A stretch of DNA of 26,876 nt from Bacteroidales bacterium UBA2198 (GCA_002328625.1 DCVC01000274.1:1-26876); one strand, 5' to 3'; shown: positions 6,996 to 13,768, counted from the first letter of the stretch. A program made the numbers and translations. Notes: a model not told the origin generated them from the letters alone.

Positions 6996-8180
6996 TTACA
7001 GATAACTCAACCACCATTTATCCTTGTTATTGACCTTATAGGTCATATATTTCTTTGACAAAGGATATAATAAGAGTACTATACCAATCCAAATCAGATA
7101 GACTACCCAGAGGGGATACCCATAGCTGTCAAGCCTGCCGCTTGTAAGAACATCTCCCGTTAAAATCATCATTCTCCAATTGCCCCCAGTAATCAGTAAT
7201 CCCAGCAATGCGAAGAAATGAATAATAAGGATATGTAAAATGTAATAGAAAAAAGGGACCCTTCCAAAAACAAGAAAGAAGTCAGTGAATTTATTTTTTA
7301 TTGTTTCAGTCCAATATAGAAATAGAAAAGCAGGGCCTAATGTTATTAGTAGAAATGACAGGGAAGGAGGATACTTTGTTACATTTAAAAATGATAGAAT
7401 CGTGTATGTGGCACTTTTTTGTGTTGTCCAGGGGACAAGATCTCCATACACATTAGTGCCTCTTAAAATAAGGAACAGTACGATTGCTCCAAGCCCCAGC
7501 CTCAGCAGCCATTTTTTTCTGGTTGCAACATCAAAGTCTTTTGAATAAAATCCTCCGAAACAGTATCCCAATGCCATTACACCGATCCACGGCAAAACAG
7601 GATATCCAACTATCAGAACAAATTTTTCGGAGAATATGATAAGACTTTCTTGATGAAGAAGATACCAAATAAGTGAAGTAATACTTTTACCTTCCATAGT
7701 AACTCCGTCAAGTAAATTATGTCCGAAGACTAAAAGCAAACCTGCAATCAATAATATTTTTGGCGGGAGATAAATTAATATTGCCAGTATTATCATTGAA
7801 AAACCAATTGCCCATATGACCTGAAGATAAAAGATGTTATAGTGAATATTAAAATACCAGATAAAACTCATAATCGCCAATTCAACAAATATCAACCAAA
7901 GTCCACGGGTAATTAAAAATTTAAACAAAGAGGGTTTTGTTTTTTTGCTCCCATATAAAAAAGCCGAAGTTCCCACAAGAAATACAAATACAGGGGCACA
8001 AAAATGAGTTATAAATCTGGTAAAAAATATAACTGGGGTTGTTACTGCCAGATCTGTTGGACTATTCTCAAATGCTCCTAAATGAAAATAATGGCGAGTA
8101 TGATCTAATGCCATTATAACCATAACAACTCCACGCAGAAGGTCTATCGATTCAATTCTGTATTTGGCTGGTGAGTTCAC
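6996..8180 (-). CDS. DUF1624/HGSNAT-type multipass membrane acyltransferase
   Basis: 394 residues with roughly ten hydrophobic membrane segments. The N-terminus RIESIDLLRGVVMVIMALDHTRHY is the signature of the DUF1624 / heparan-alpha-glucosaminide N-acetyltransferase catalytic family: LRG then DHTRH, with the His presumed active. Family members move acyl groups across a membrane onto sugars, but the acceptor here is unknown. The gene stands alone on the minus strand. A promoter-like GTTG-N20-TAATTTTG lies at 8261-8230. The C-terminus ends in a soluble tail after the last helix, as is usual. Confidence 0.85.
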   Translation of the reverse strand: MNSPAKYRIESIDLLRGVVMVIMALDHTRHYFHLGAFENSPTDLAVTTPVIFFTRFITHFCAPVFVFLVGTSAFLYGSKKTKPSLFKFLITRGLWLIFVELAIMSFIWYFNIHYNIFYLQVIWAIGFSMIILAILIYLPPKILLIAGLLLVFGHNLLDGVTMEGKSITSLIWYLLHQESLIIFSEKFVLIVGYPVLPWIGVMALGYCFGGFYSKDFDVATRKKWLLRLGLGAIVLFLILRGTNVYGDLVPWTTQKSATYTILSFLNVTKYPPSLSFLLITLGPAFLFLYWTETIKNKFTDFFLVFGRVPFFYYILHILIIHFFALLGLLITGGNWRMMILTGDVLTSGRLDSYGYPLWVVYLIWIGIVLLLYPLSKKYMTYKVNNKDKWWLSYL

Positions 8181-8229
8181 ATTAACTGAAATGATTGATT
8201 GTTCCAGAAATGTTGTCCGATTCCATTAT

Positions 8230-8261
8230 CAAAATTACACCATATTTGGACCAAAGTCAAC
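8230..8261 (-). promoter_or_regulatory. Promoter-like sequence of the acyltransferase gene
   Basis: Minus strand: GTTG (8261-8258), 20 nt, TAATTTTG (8237-8230), the latter a full match to the Bacteroidetes -7 consensus TAnnTTTG. It ends 49 nt before the ATG at 8180. Confidence 0.45.
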
Positions 8262-8417
8262 TTTTTTAATTTACGAAAAGATTTAGGCCAGGAAATGGTA
8301 AGAATGGTTGTGATTGACACTGACCTATGTTTAAATCTAAACAGATTGGCAAGAAAATTCTCTCAATTCTAGAAGAGGTTTTTACCCCCTGGATTATTAT
8401 AAGGTGACTCAGATTTA

Positions 8418-8449
8418 TTTGACTTCGGTTTTTTGGTGGTGTAACTTGC
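8418..8449 (+). promoter_or_regulatory. Promoter-like box of the ATC-hydrolase-like gene
   Basis: TTTG (8418-8421), 20 nt, TAACTTGC (8442-8449). From TGACTCAGATTTATTTGACT onward the block is nearly identical to 4534-4570. It ends only 14-20 nt before the candidate ATGs (8464, 8470), against about 57 nt at the lipoprotein paralogs, so the block has been placed upstream of an unrelated gene. Confidence 0.5.
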
Positions 8450-8469
8450 ATAAAACTTTAACTATGATC

Positions 8470-9090
8470 ATGAAAAAGGATTTCATAAACAGGAATGACA
8501 GAAGGGAGTTTTTGAGAAAGACCTTCTCTTCTTGTGCTTTTTGCTGTTTTGCTGCACCCATTGCATTTGGTTCTGATGGAATTTATCCCAACACGACCGA
8601 TCAGAAACATAAGTTTGAATCAGATTCTGGAATGACTATGCAGCAGTTATTCAATTTTGCATTCAAGGAAAATTATATCCCTGTAATGAAGAACCTGATG
8701 AAGCAGATTGGGAAGGAAAATTTTCTTGAAATGCTGAAGAAATCTTCTGAGATGCAATATGAAAGCGATGAGAATGCTTATTTTAAAAATAAAGAACGGA
8801 CACTAAAAACCTGGTCGGATTTTTCTAAGAAGCTGATGTCAAGGTTTAGTAATAGTCTTTCAGGAGAAATTCTTACTGATAACGAGAAGGTGTTGGAGAT
8901 AAAATATACGGAATGTCTGACTGCCAAAACATTTAGGGAAGCTGATGCGGCAGACATCGGATATGCAGGATGTTGCTATCAGGACTATCCATGGACCAAA
9001 CAATTCAATCCAAAGCTTAAACTTATAAGAGAAAAAACACTGATGCGGGGTGATGATTGCTGCCATTTTGAATGGATTATGGAAACTTAA
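8470..9090 (+). CDS. Tat-exported L-2-amino-thiazoline-4-carboxylate hydrolase-like protein
   Basis: 206 residues from ATG 8470 (8464, two codons earlier, is also possible). A start at 8404 would begin upstream of the promoter block and is rejected. Residues 1-34 have a Tat-like signal: DRREFLRKT followed by a hydrophobic Cys-rich stretch ending PIAFG. The C-terminal third carries the pattern of the ATC hydrolase family (PF14196): EIKYTECLTA, then GYAGCCYQDY, and finally RGDDCCHFEW. The Cys and His residues at these sites are the conserved ones. Known members open the thiazoline ring of ATC, but many relatives have no known substrate. A Tat signal on this normally cytoplasmic fold is unusual. 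Confidence 0.75.
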   Translation: MKKDFINRNDRREFLRKTFSSCAFCCFAAPIAFGSDGIYPNTTDQKHKFESDSGMTMQQLFNFAFKENYIPVMKNLMKQIGKENFLEMLKKSSEMQYESDENAYFKNKERTLKTWSDFSKKLMSRFSNSLSGEILTDNEKVLEIKYTECLTAKTFREADAADIGYAGCCYQDYPWTKQFNPKLKLIREKTLMRGDDCCHFEWIMET

Positions 9091-9097
9091 ATGACGA

Positions 9098-9129
9098 GTT
9101 GTCATGAGCTTTGTCCCGTTGTAACCTGC
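9098..9129 (+). promoter_or_regulatory. Promoter-like box of the second fused lipoprotein gene
   Basis: GTTG (9098-9101), 20 nt, TAACCTGC (9122-9129), ending 55 nt before the ATG at 9185. This is the most diverged member of the shared box series, but spacer length and distance to the start match the others. Confidence 0.4.
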
Positions 9130-9184
9130 CTCATATTTCTGACTTTCCGTTGTTTATTATATTCATAAACCAAAACCTAATCAA

Positions 9185-10099
9185 ATGAAAACAAGACTTC
9201 TAATTCTGGTTTTGCTTATTGTCTGTTTTGCATGCGGAACAAACAAGAAGCCTGTGTCTGATGCTCAGAAAGATAAAATCATTGGAGAATTAAAAGAGGT
9301 AATAAACACCATAATAAAAGGTGCTGAAGAGGCAAATCCTGACATAGTTCTTGAATCATATCTTGATTCGCCAGATTTTGTTTTCCTGTACAATGGAAAG
9401 ACTTTTACCTATAAGGAAATCGCAAACGATATGAAAACTGACTACAGTACACAAATAAATCAAAAGTGCACTATAGCAGATGAAAAATTTGTTGTGCTTG
9501 ATAATACTACTGTCTTGTATACGACAAATTGTAAATGGATTTTTAATTTTAAGGACGGTCATTCTACTCTTCTCGACCCCTTGGTAGTACAACTACTGTT
9601 TATTAAAGTCGATGGAAAATGGAAAGTAATTAATTGTGTCGAATCTGGTGTTGCGCAAAGTGTTATGAATACCGAAACTTTGAAAGAACTCAATCAGGCG
9701 GAATTGATGAAACAATTTATTGGCACATGGAAAAGTATTGAAAAGGATACAACTTTCATCTGGGAATGCAAATCATTCGGTAATGCTTTGGAATTTACTA
9801 TCAAAACCGAAACAAAGAGCAGGGTAACAACTGATGCGAAGTCCCTCTTGGGTTATGATAAAGAACATGACAGGCTCATTGAAGCTTTCATAGATCCTAA
9901 AAGTCCAGAAATATATCTTTGTCCATGTTGGTTCACTTCCAGGAATTCCTTTATTCAAATTTTGTGGAAAGATATTGCCGATCCCGACAAGGCCGATTTT
10001 AAATGGGCTATTGAATTTATAAATCCTGATTCTTTTGTGATCACTGAAATACGATACAATATAAAAGGGGAACCGCATACATATTTAAAAACAAAATGA
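9185..10099 (+). CDS. Lipoprotein with SnoaL-like and C-terminal lipocalin-like modules (paralog of the gene at 268)
   Basis: 304 residues. The first 30 residues are almost identical to the protein at 268 (MKTRL, then CG and KKPVSDAQKDKI). The signal ends LIVC (Cys14), with Cys17 as an alternative lipidation site. The SnoaL-like module spans about 30-155 (DSPDFVF, closing DGKWKVINCVES). The second module runs from about 169 (LNQAELMKQFIGTWK) to the end and contains a CPCW segment that the paralog lacks. Divergence rises towards the C-terminus. The 3' flank also resembles that of the gene at 268, sharing the CTGGCACCAAA doublet, so gene and flank were duplicated together. Function unknown. Confidence 0.8.
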   Translation: MKTRLLILVLLIVCFACGTNKKPVSDAQKDKIIGELKEVINTIIKGAEEANPDIVLESYLDSPDFVFLYNGKTFTYKEIANDMKTDYSTQINQKCTIADEKFVVLDNTTVLYTTNCKWIFNFKDGHSTLLDPLVVQLLFIKVDGKWKVINCVESGVAQSVMNTETLKELNQAELMKQFIGTWKSIEKDTTFIWECKSFGNALEFTIKTETKSRVTTDAKSLLGYDKEHDRLIEAFIDPKSPEIYLCPCWFTSRNSFIQILWKDIADPDKADFKWAIEFINPDSFVITEIRYNIKGEPHTYLKTK

Positions 10100-10128
10100 A
10101 CCTTGATATGTCGATTTTCCCAAAAATC

Positions 10129-10150
10129 CTGGCACCAAACTGGCACCAAA
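10129..10150. repeat. Tandem 11-bp doublet 3' of the tRNA
   Basis: CTGGCACCAAA occurs twice in perfect tandem. A near copy lies at 1214-1235 and a single CTGGCACC at 4116-4123. Short direct repeats of this kind at a tRNA flank are what arm-type sites of a tyrosine recombinase could look like; that reading is inference. Confidence 0.55.
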
Positions 10151-10342
10151 AAAAGTGTGAGTGTGAGAGTGAGGCTAGAGAAAATCAAAAGCCAAGAAGC
10201 TTGCTCACATGTTCTTGTAAAAGGGGAAATTACTAATACATTGAAAGTGTGAGTGTCAGAGCGAGAGCGAGAAAAAAGAGTGAGTTCGCTCGCTCTCGCT
10301 CCCGCTCTCACTCTTTTTTAAGTGGGCCCAGCTGGGATCGAA
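10149..10342. repeat. 194-bp direct repeat, right copy (candidate attachment site, at intact tRNA)
   Basis: Partner of 4127-4320 at a constant offset of 6022 bp with 3 mismatches. It covers the 3' 20 nt of the intact tRNA, its terminator hairpin and about 125 nt beyond. In an integrated-element model this is the junction where the element rebuilt the tRNA 3' end. Confidence 0.85.
10272..10319 (-). terminator. Hairpin terminator of the CAU tRNA
   Basis: Arms AAAAAAGAGTGAG (10272-10284) and CTCACTCTTTTTT (10307-10319) pair perfectly around a GC-rich centre that can itself fold with flanking GAG repeats. On the minus strand it begins 4 nt after the tRNA and ends in a T-run; by symmetry it could also stop plus-strand transcripts. 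Confidence 0.75.
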
Positions 10343-10397
10343 CCAGCGACCCCCTGATTATGAGTCAGGTGCTGCTAACCATCTGAGCTATGGGCCC
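10323..10397 (-). tRNA. tRNA with CAU anticodon (tRNA-Ile2 or elongator tRNA-Met)
   Basis: 75 nt including the discriminator A; CCA is not encoded. Acceptor GGGCCCA/TGGGCCC; D-arm GCTC...; anticodon stem CCTGA/TCAGG with loop CTCATAA, hence anticodon CAU; T-arm GCTGG/CCAGC with loop TTCGATC. GGTCGCTGGTTC in the variable/T region resembles bacterial tRNA-Ile(CAU), which TilS converts to read AUA, more than elongator Met, but I cannot settle the isotype by eye. Its 3' end is duplicated at 4301-4320. Confidence 0.93.
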
Positions 10398-10466
10398 GGA
10401 AACGGACTGCAATATTAATTAATTGTTGCTAATAATGCAAGAACTATAACAAAGAATAAACGCAAT

Positions 10467-11216
10467 CTATCTGACTTCAGGAATTATGTCAAGCAGCAGC
10501 TGAAGCACATTGTGTGCATTACTCCTGAACACGGCCAGTACCTCCTCCCACGATACCGGCGCCTCATCCTCCTTCCAGCAATCATAATCGGTACTCATGG
10601 CAATGGCAGAATAAGGAATACCAATCTCATTCGCAAGAATAACTTCCGGAGCTACCGACATGTTAATAATATCAGCACCCCACTGGCGAAACATCCTCGA
10701 TTCAGCCCTTGTTGAAAACCGCGGACCTTCGATGGTGATCAGGGTTCCCTTTTCATGGATGGCAAGACCAATCTTTTTCGCCTTTGAAATGATAAGAAAA
10801 CGAAGCTGTTCATTAAAAGGATCGGCCATGGGAGCATGCTCCAGGCTGCCCGGTTCGAACTCCTCAAAAAACGTGATATCCCTGTGGCGGGTGAAATCTA
10901 TGAACTGATCGGGTATGACAAGATCGCCCCGGCGGATCTCTTCCCTCAAACTGCCACAGGCAGTGGTGGCAATAATATGCGTGCACCCGGCTTTTTTAAG
11001 GGCATAAATATTAGCCCGGTTGTTAACTGACGATGGCGGTATGGTGTGACCTTTTCCGTGCCTTGAGAGAATAACAACATCAGTGCCTTTAACACTACCG
11101 CATATCAGGGGGGAAGATGTCTTTCCATAAGGTGTTACAATGACTATCTCTTCAGGAGAATCAATGATATCAGGATCTTCCAATCCCGAACCGCCGATTA
11201 TGGCTGCTTTTATCAT
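10467..11216 (-). CDS. mtnP: S-methyl-5'-thioadenosine phosphorylase (MTAP family)
   Basis: 249 residues, a trimeric-type purine nucleoside phosphorylase. Motifs: IIGGSGL at the N-terminus (phosphate site), SRHGKGHTIPPSSVNNRANI, ATTACGSL, GPRFSTRAESRMFRQWGADI, NMSVAPEVILANEIG, and STDYDCW at the purine site, with Asp-Tyr-Asp as in MTAP rather than the Asn of PNP. The enzyme splits methylthioadenosine (and often 5'-deoxyadenosine) with phosphate to adenine and 5-methylthioribose-1-phosphate (5-deoxyribose-1-phosphate). Last gene of a three-gene operon: its ATG overlaps the stop of the aldolase gene (ATGA) and mtnA comes first. Together they give phosphorolysis, isomerisation and presumably aldol cleavage. 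Confidence 0.92.
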   Translation of the reverse strand: MIKAAIIGGSGLEDPDIIDSPEEIVIVTPYGKTSSPLICGSVKGTDVVILSRHGKGHTIPPSSVNNRANIYALKKAGCTHIIATTACGSLREEIRRGDLVIPDQFIDFTRHRDITFFEEFEPGSLEHAPMADPFNEQLRFLIISKAKKIGLAIHEKGTLITIEGPRFSTRAESRMFRQWGADIINMSVAPEVILANEIGIPYSAIAMSTDYDCWKEDEAPVSWEEVLAVFRSNAHNVLQLLLDIIPEVR

Positions 11217-11815
11217 ATGGTCTTTCTAAGGTATTCCATCAGAACATTCACCGCTTCATCCATATCGTGACCAAAAGAGAGTAATCCTGCCCTGTCACCC
11301 GCCATAACGATGATCCTCTTTTCAATCACGTCGGATTCACTGAACAACCTGAATATGTCCTTTGCCAGGCCAATGGTACCATAATCCATTGAAGGATTTG
11401 TTGTAGGGACATTATATATGAGTTCATTCCATAAATCGATGCTGTGAACATGCACCACCGCATTTGCTCCCGGATCGGCCAGATAAATTGCCGCATGTGT
11501 CAGTGATTCTGATGAGGCCTTGAGCGGTCCGATACACTGCACGGCATTGTCATCTATATTGAACGAATTGACCTTTACATAATGCCCGGGTTCAAGATCC
11601 GGTATCTCGCCGGTTGCTGAACCGGTTATCACAAACTGGTTTCCGCCCCTGATCCTCATGCTTATGTTCCCGTAACCCACTCCGTTTTCATATGCACCGA
11701 TCAGATCCATATTGTAAAGTATCTCCCTCCAGTAATTAATTATTTCATATTGTTCGTCGGATATTACCGGACCCGACTGGTTCCAATGGCAATTGAATTT
11801 TACTACTCCTTCCAT
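11213..11815 (-). CDS. Class II aldolase/adducin-family protein of the methylthioadenosine salvage operon
   Basis: 200 residues. Class II aldolase fold with GYGNISMRI near residue 50, TGSATGEI (64-71), the catalytic-type Glu103 in SSESLTHAAIY, and metal ligands His122 and His124 in VVHVHS. The third ligand, usually a His before GL(L/V), is not found: the segment reads MAGDRAGLLSFG, with Asp174 near the expected place. It lies between mtnA (4-nt gap) and mtnP (4-nt overlap). It probably handles 5-methylthioribulose-1-phosphate or 5-deoxyribulose-1-phosphate: cleavage to dihydroxyacetone phosphate plus an aldehyde (the DHAP shunt), or dehydration as MtnB. Downstream Met-salvage genes are absent here, which favours the shunt. 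Substrate is inference. Confidence 0.8.
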   Translation of the reverse strand: MEGVVKFNCHWNQSGPVISDEQYEIINYWREILYNMDLIGAYENGVGYGNISMRIRGGNQFVITGSATGEIPDLEPGHYVKVNSFNIDDNAVQCIGPLKASSESLTHAAIYLADPGANAVVHVHSIDLWNELIYNVPTTNPSMDYGTIGLAKDIFRLFSESDVIEKRIIVMAGDRAGLLSFGHDMDEAVNVLMEYLRKTI

Positions 11816-11819
11816 TTTG

Positions 11820-12929
11820 TTATTTAAATTTATTTGAGAACATATTTCTTATATCTTTTTCTTCAGCCCGACAAATTCCTTTTTCGGTTATCAGTCCGGT
11901 AATAAGCCTGGCCGGTGTTATATCAAAACCCCAGTTGGCAGCGTCAGCTCCTTCCGGACAGATCCTTACTGCTCCGATTTCTCCATTTACCAGTCCGTTT
12001 ACCGAGGTCACTTCATCAGGGGCGCGTTCCTCAACAGGTATTTCTCTTATTCCATCACTTAAGCTGAAGTCGATTGAAGTTGACGGCAGAGCAACATAGA
12101 ACGGGATCTTATTATCTAAAGCGGCAAGGGCTTTAAGATATGTTCCGATCTTGTTGGCAGAATCGCCCTTCCGGGTAGTACGGTCCGAACCGACCAGCAC
12201 GATATCAACCTTGCCTTTTTGCATCAGAAAGCCTCCCGTATTGTCAGTGATCAGGGTATAAGGGACTCCGTGGTTACCGAGTTCCCATGTTGTAAGCCTT
12301 GCCCCCTGGTTTAGCGGCCGGGTTTCATCGATCCACACATGAACAGGTATTCCCTTGTCATGAGCAAAATAGACCGGAGACAGTGCTGTGCCGTAATCAA
12401 TACAGGCCAGCCATCCTGCATTGCAATGAGTGAGAATATTTACCGGTTCTCCTTTTTTGTCTTTGCTGATATCTTCAATTAGATTAATCCCATAATTACC
12501 TATCCGACGGCAATTCTCCTTCTCTGTTTCGCAAACCTCATTTGCCGCATCAAGTGCAATTTCAGAAAGGGACGGTGATGCAAAATTTCCTTTGAGCTTA
12601 TCCATGACATATTTCACTGCCCACGAAAGGTTTACTGCAGTAGGACGGCATGATGTGATATATCTTGATGCATTTGCGAGGTGGTCAGGTATATTGGTGA
12701 GAGAGTTCATCTCGAGAGTTGCAAGGTAAATGCCGTATGCCCCTGCGGCACCGATAAGAGGAGCCCCGCGCAGAGTCATATCTTTTATTGCCGAATAAAT
12801 ATCTTCAACTGAACATAATTCTTTTATTTCAAAGAAAAACGGCAATCTCTTCTGGTCAATGACCATCACTTTACCTCTGTCAATTTTGTCGAGCCATATA
12901 CTCTGATAATTCTTTCCGTCTACTAGCAT
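11820..12929 (-). CDS. mtnA: S-methyl-5-thioribose-1-phosphate isomerase
   Basis: 369 residues from the ATG at 12929 (MLVDGKNYQSIWLD). An in-frame ATG at 12968 would add 13 residues, but a TAATTTTG -7-like box at 12981-12974 would then have no room before the start, and family members usually begin near the chosen Met. Counting from the chosen start, the motifs are RGAPLIG (55-61), the catalytic Cys169 in THCNAGWLA, the catalytic Asp249 in GSDRTTRKGDSANKIGTY, and the ring-binding DETRPLNQGARLT. It converts 5-methylthioribose-1-phosphate (or the 5-deoxy analogue) to the ribulose form. First gene of the operon with the class II aldolase and mtnP. Confidence 0.92.
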   Translation of the reverse strand: MLVDGKNYQSIWLDKIDRGKVMVIDQKRLPFFFEIKELCSVEDIYSAIKDMTLRGAPLIGAAGAYGIYLATLEMNSLTNIPDHLANASRYITSCRPTAVNLSWAVKYVMDKLKGNFASPSLSEIALDAANEVCETEKENCRRIGNYGINLIEDISKDKKGEPVNILTHCNAGWLACIDYGTALSPVYFAHDKGIPVHVWIDETRPLNQGARLTTWELGNHGVPYTLITDNTGGFLMQKGKVDIVLVGSDRTTRKGDSANKIGTYLKALAALDNKIPFYVALPSTSIDFSLSDGIREIPVEERAPDEVTSVNGLVNGEIGAVRICPEGADAANWGFDITPARLITGLITEKGICRAEEKDIRNMFSNKFK

Positions 12930-12941
12930 CGTTATAATTCT

Positions 12942-13032
12942 TTCCGGCCGGAATGATTTTAATCTCAAATTTACAAAATTACCGCGTATTTGTGATTTTG
13001 GATTCAGTATTTGTGATACCGGATTTGTGACC
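12942..13032. promoter_or_regulatory. Upstream control region of the mtn operon
   Basis: Contains a -7-like TAATTTTG on the minus strand (12981-12974), a perfect 12-bp palindrome TTCCGGCCGGAA (12942-12953) between it and the chosen mtnA start, and three direct copies of ATTTGTGA (12988-12995, 13009-13016, 13023-13030); the first two are embedded in identical GTATTTGTGAT and spaced 21 bp. No well-spaced -33 TTTG was found. Regulatory function is inferred. Confidence 0.35.
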
Positions 13033-13086
13033 AGTGCAAACCCGACTCATCTCCGGTCAGATTGAGTTTTAATCCAAAATATTAAA

Positions 13087-13113
13087 TTCGAATAATCGAC
13101 CAGATTATTCGAA
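13087..13113. promoter_or_regulatory. 27-bp palindromic operator candidate for the adjacent TetR regulator
   Basis: TTCGAATAATC (13087-13097), a 5-nt centre GACCA, then GATTATTCGAA (13103-13113): perfect 11-bp inverted arms. It lies 3 nt upstream of the -33 element of the tetR promoter and about 105 nt upstream of the -7 candidate of the divergent mtn operon, a standard place for a TetR dimer site controlling its own gene and possibly the neighbour. Confidence 0.65.
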
Positions 13114-13116
13114 AAT

Positions 13117-13147
13117 TTTGAAAAATCTTAATTATGTTTTATATTTG
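13117..13147 (+). promoter_or_regulatory. Promoter of the tetR gene
   Basis: TTTG (13117-13120), 19 nt, TATATTTG (13140-13147): a complete match to the Bacteroidetes vegetative promoter (TTTG-N19-TAnnTTTG). Transcription would start near 13155, leaving about 30 nt before the ATG. Confidence 0.7.
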
Positions 13148-13183
13148 CAGTACGGACAGAGAAGAACTCAATGAGTTATTTAT

Positions 13184-13768
13184 ATGATTAACAAAGAGGA
13201 GTTTAGAAAGAAAATTATTATATCGGCCGGACAGATATTCAGCCGTTACGGGTTTAAAAAAACCACGATGGACGAGATTGCCAAAGCTCTGAAAATGGGT
13301 AAAAGTTCGGTTTATTACTATTTTGCCAGCAAGGAGGAGATCTTTGAGGCGGTTATTCTTCATGAGGCTAATATACTTAGAAATGAGCTTACTACAGCTA
13401 TCAAATCAGCTGAATCGCCCATTGACAAAATGAAGAATTATATTTTTGTAAGGATGAAATCGTTCGAAAAACTGGCAAATTACTATAATGCCATTTTTGA
13501 CAAAAACCTTGATCATTTTAACTTTATAGAGAAAATCAGGGAGAAATATGACCGTGAGGAACTGGCCATTCTGCGTCTTATCATATATCATGGTGCAAGA
13601 AGAAAGGTATTCAATGTAACTAACAGTGAATATACTGCACTGGCCATCCAGACAACGCTTAAAGGACTTGAAGTTCCTCTTTTCTGGAAGAAGAAAGAAC
13701 TTGATATTGAAGAAAGGCTGAATGCCATTCTCAATGTGTTGTTCTATGGTATTGTCAGAAAGGATTAG
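13184..13768 (+). CDS. TetR/AcrR-family transcriptional regulator
   Basis: 194 residues. The N-terminal DNA-binding domain spans about 8-55: AGQIFSRYGFKKTTMDEIAKALKMGKSSVYYYFASKEEIFEAV, the classic TetR helix-turn-helix. The all-helical C-terminal part would bind a ligand and dimerise; it gives no ligand clue. It is divergent from the mtn operon, converges on lgt with no gap between stop codons (13768/13769), and has a perfect palindrome directly upstream of its promoter, so autoregulation is likely. Control of the mtn genes is possible but unproven. Confidence 0.9.
   Translation: MINKEEFRKKIIISAGQIFSRYGFKKTTMDEIAKALKMGKSSVYYYFASKEEIFEAVILHEANILRNELTTAIKSAESPIDKMKNYIFVRMKSFEKLANYYNAIFDKNLDHFNFIEKIREKYDREELAILRLIIYHGARRKVFNVTNSEYTALAIQTTLKGLEVPLFWKKKELDIEERLNAILNVLFYGIVRKD

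Noticed and set aside
8404..8469. Upstream start for the ATC-hydrolase-like gene
   Set aside because: The 22 extra codons run across the conserved promoter block (8418-8449), which recurs before unrelated genes, and would bury the Tat signal.
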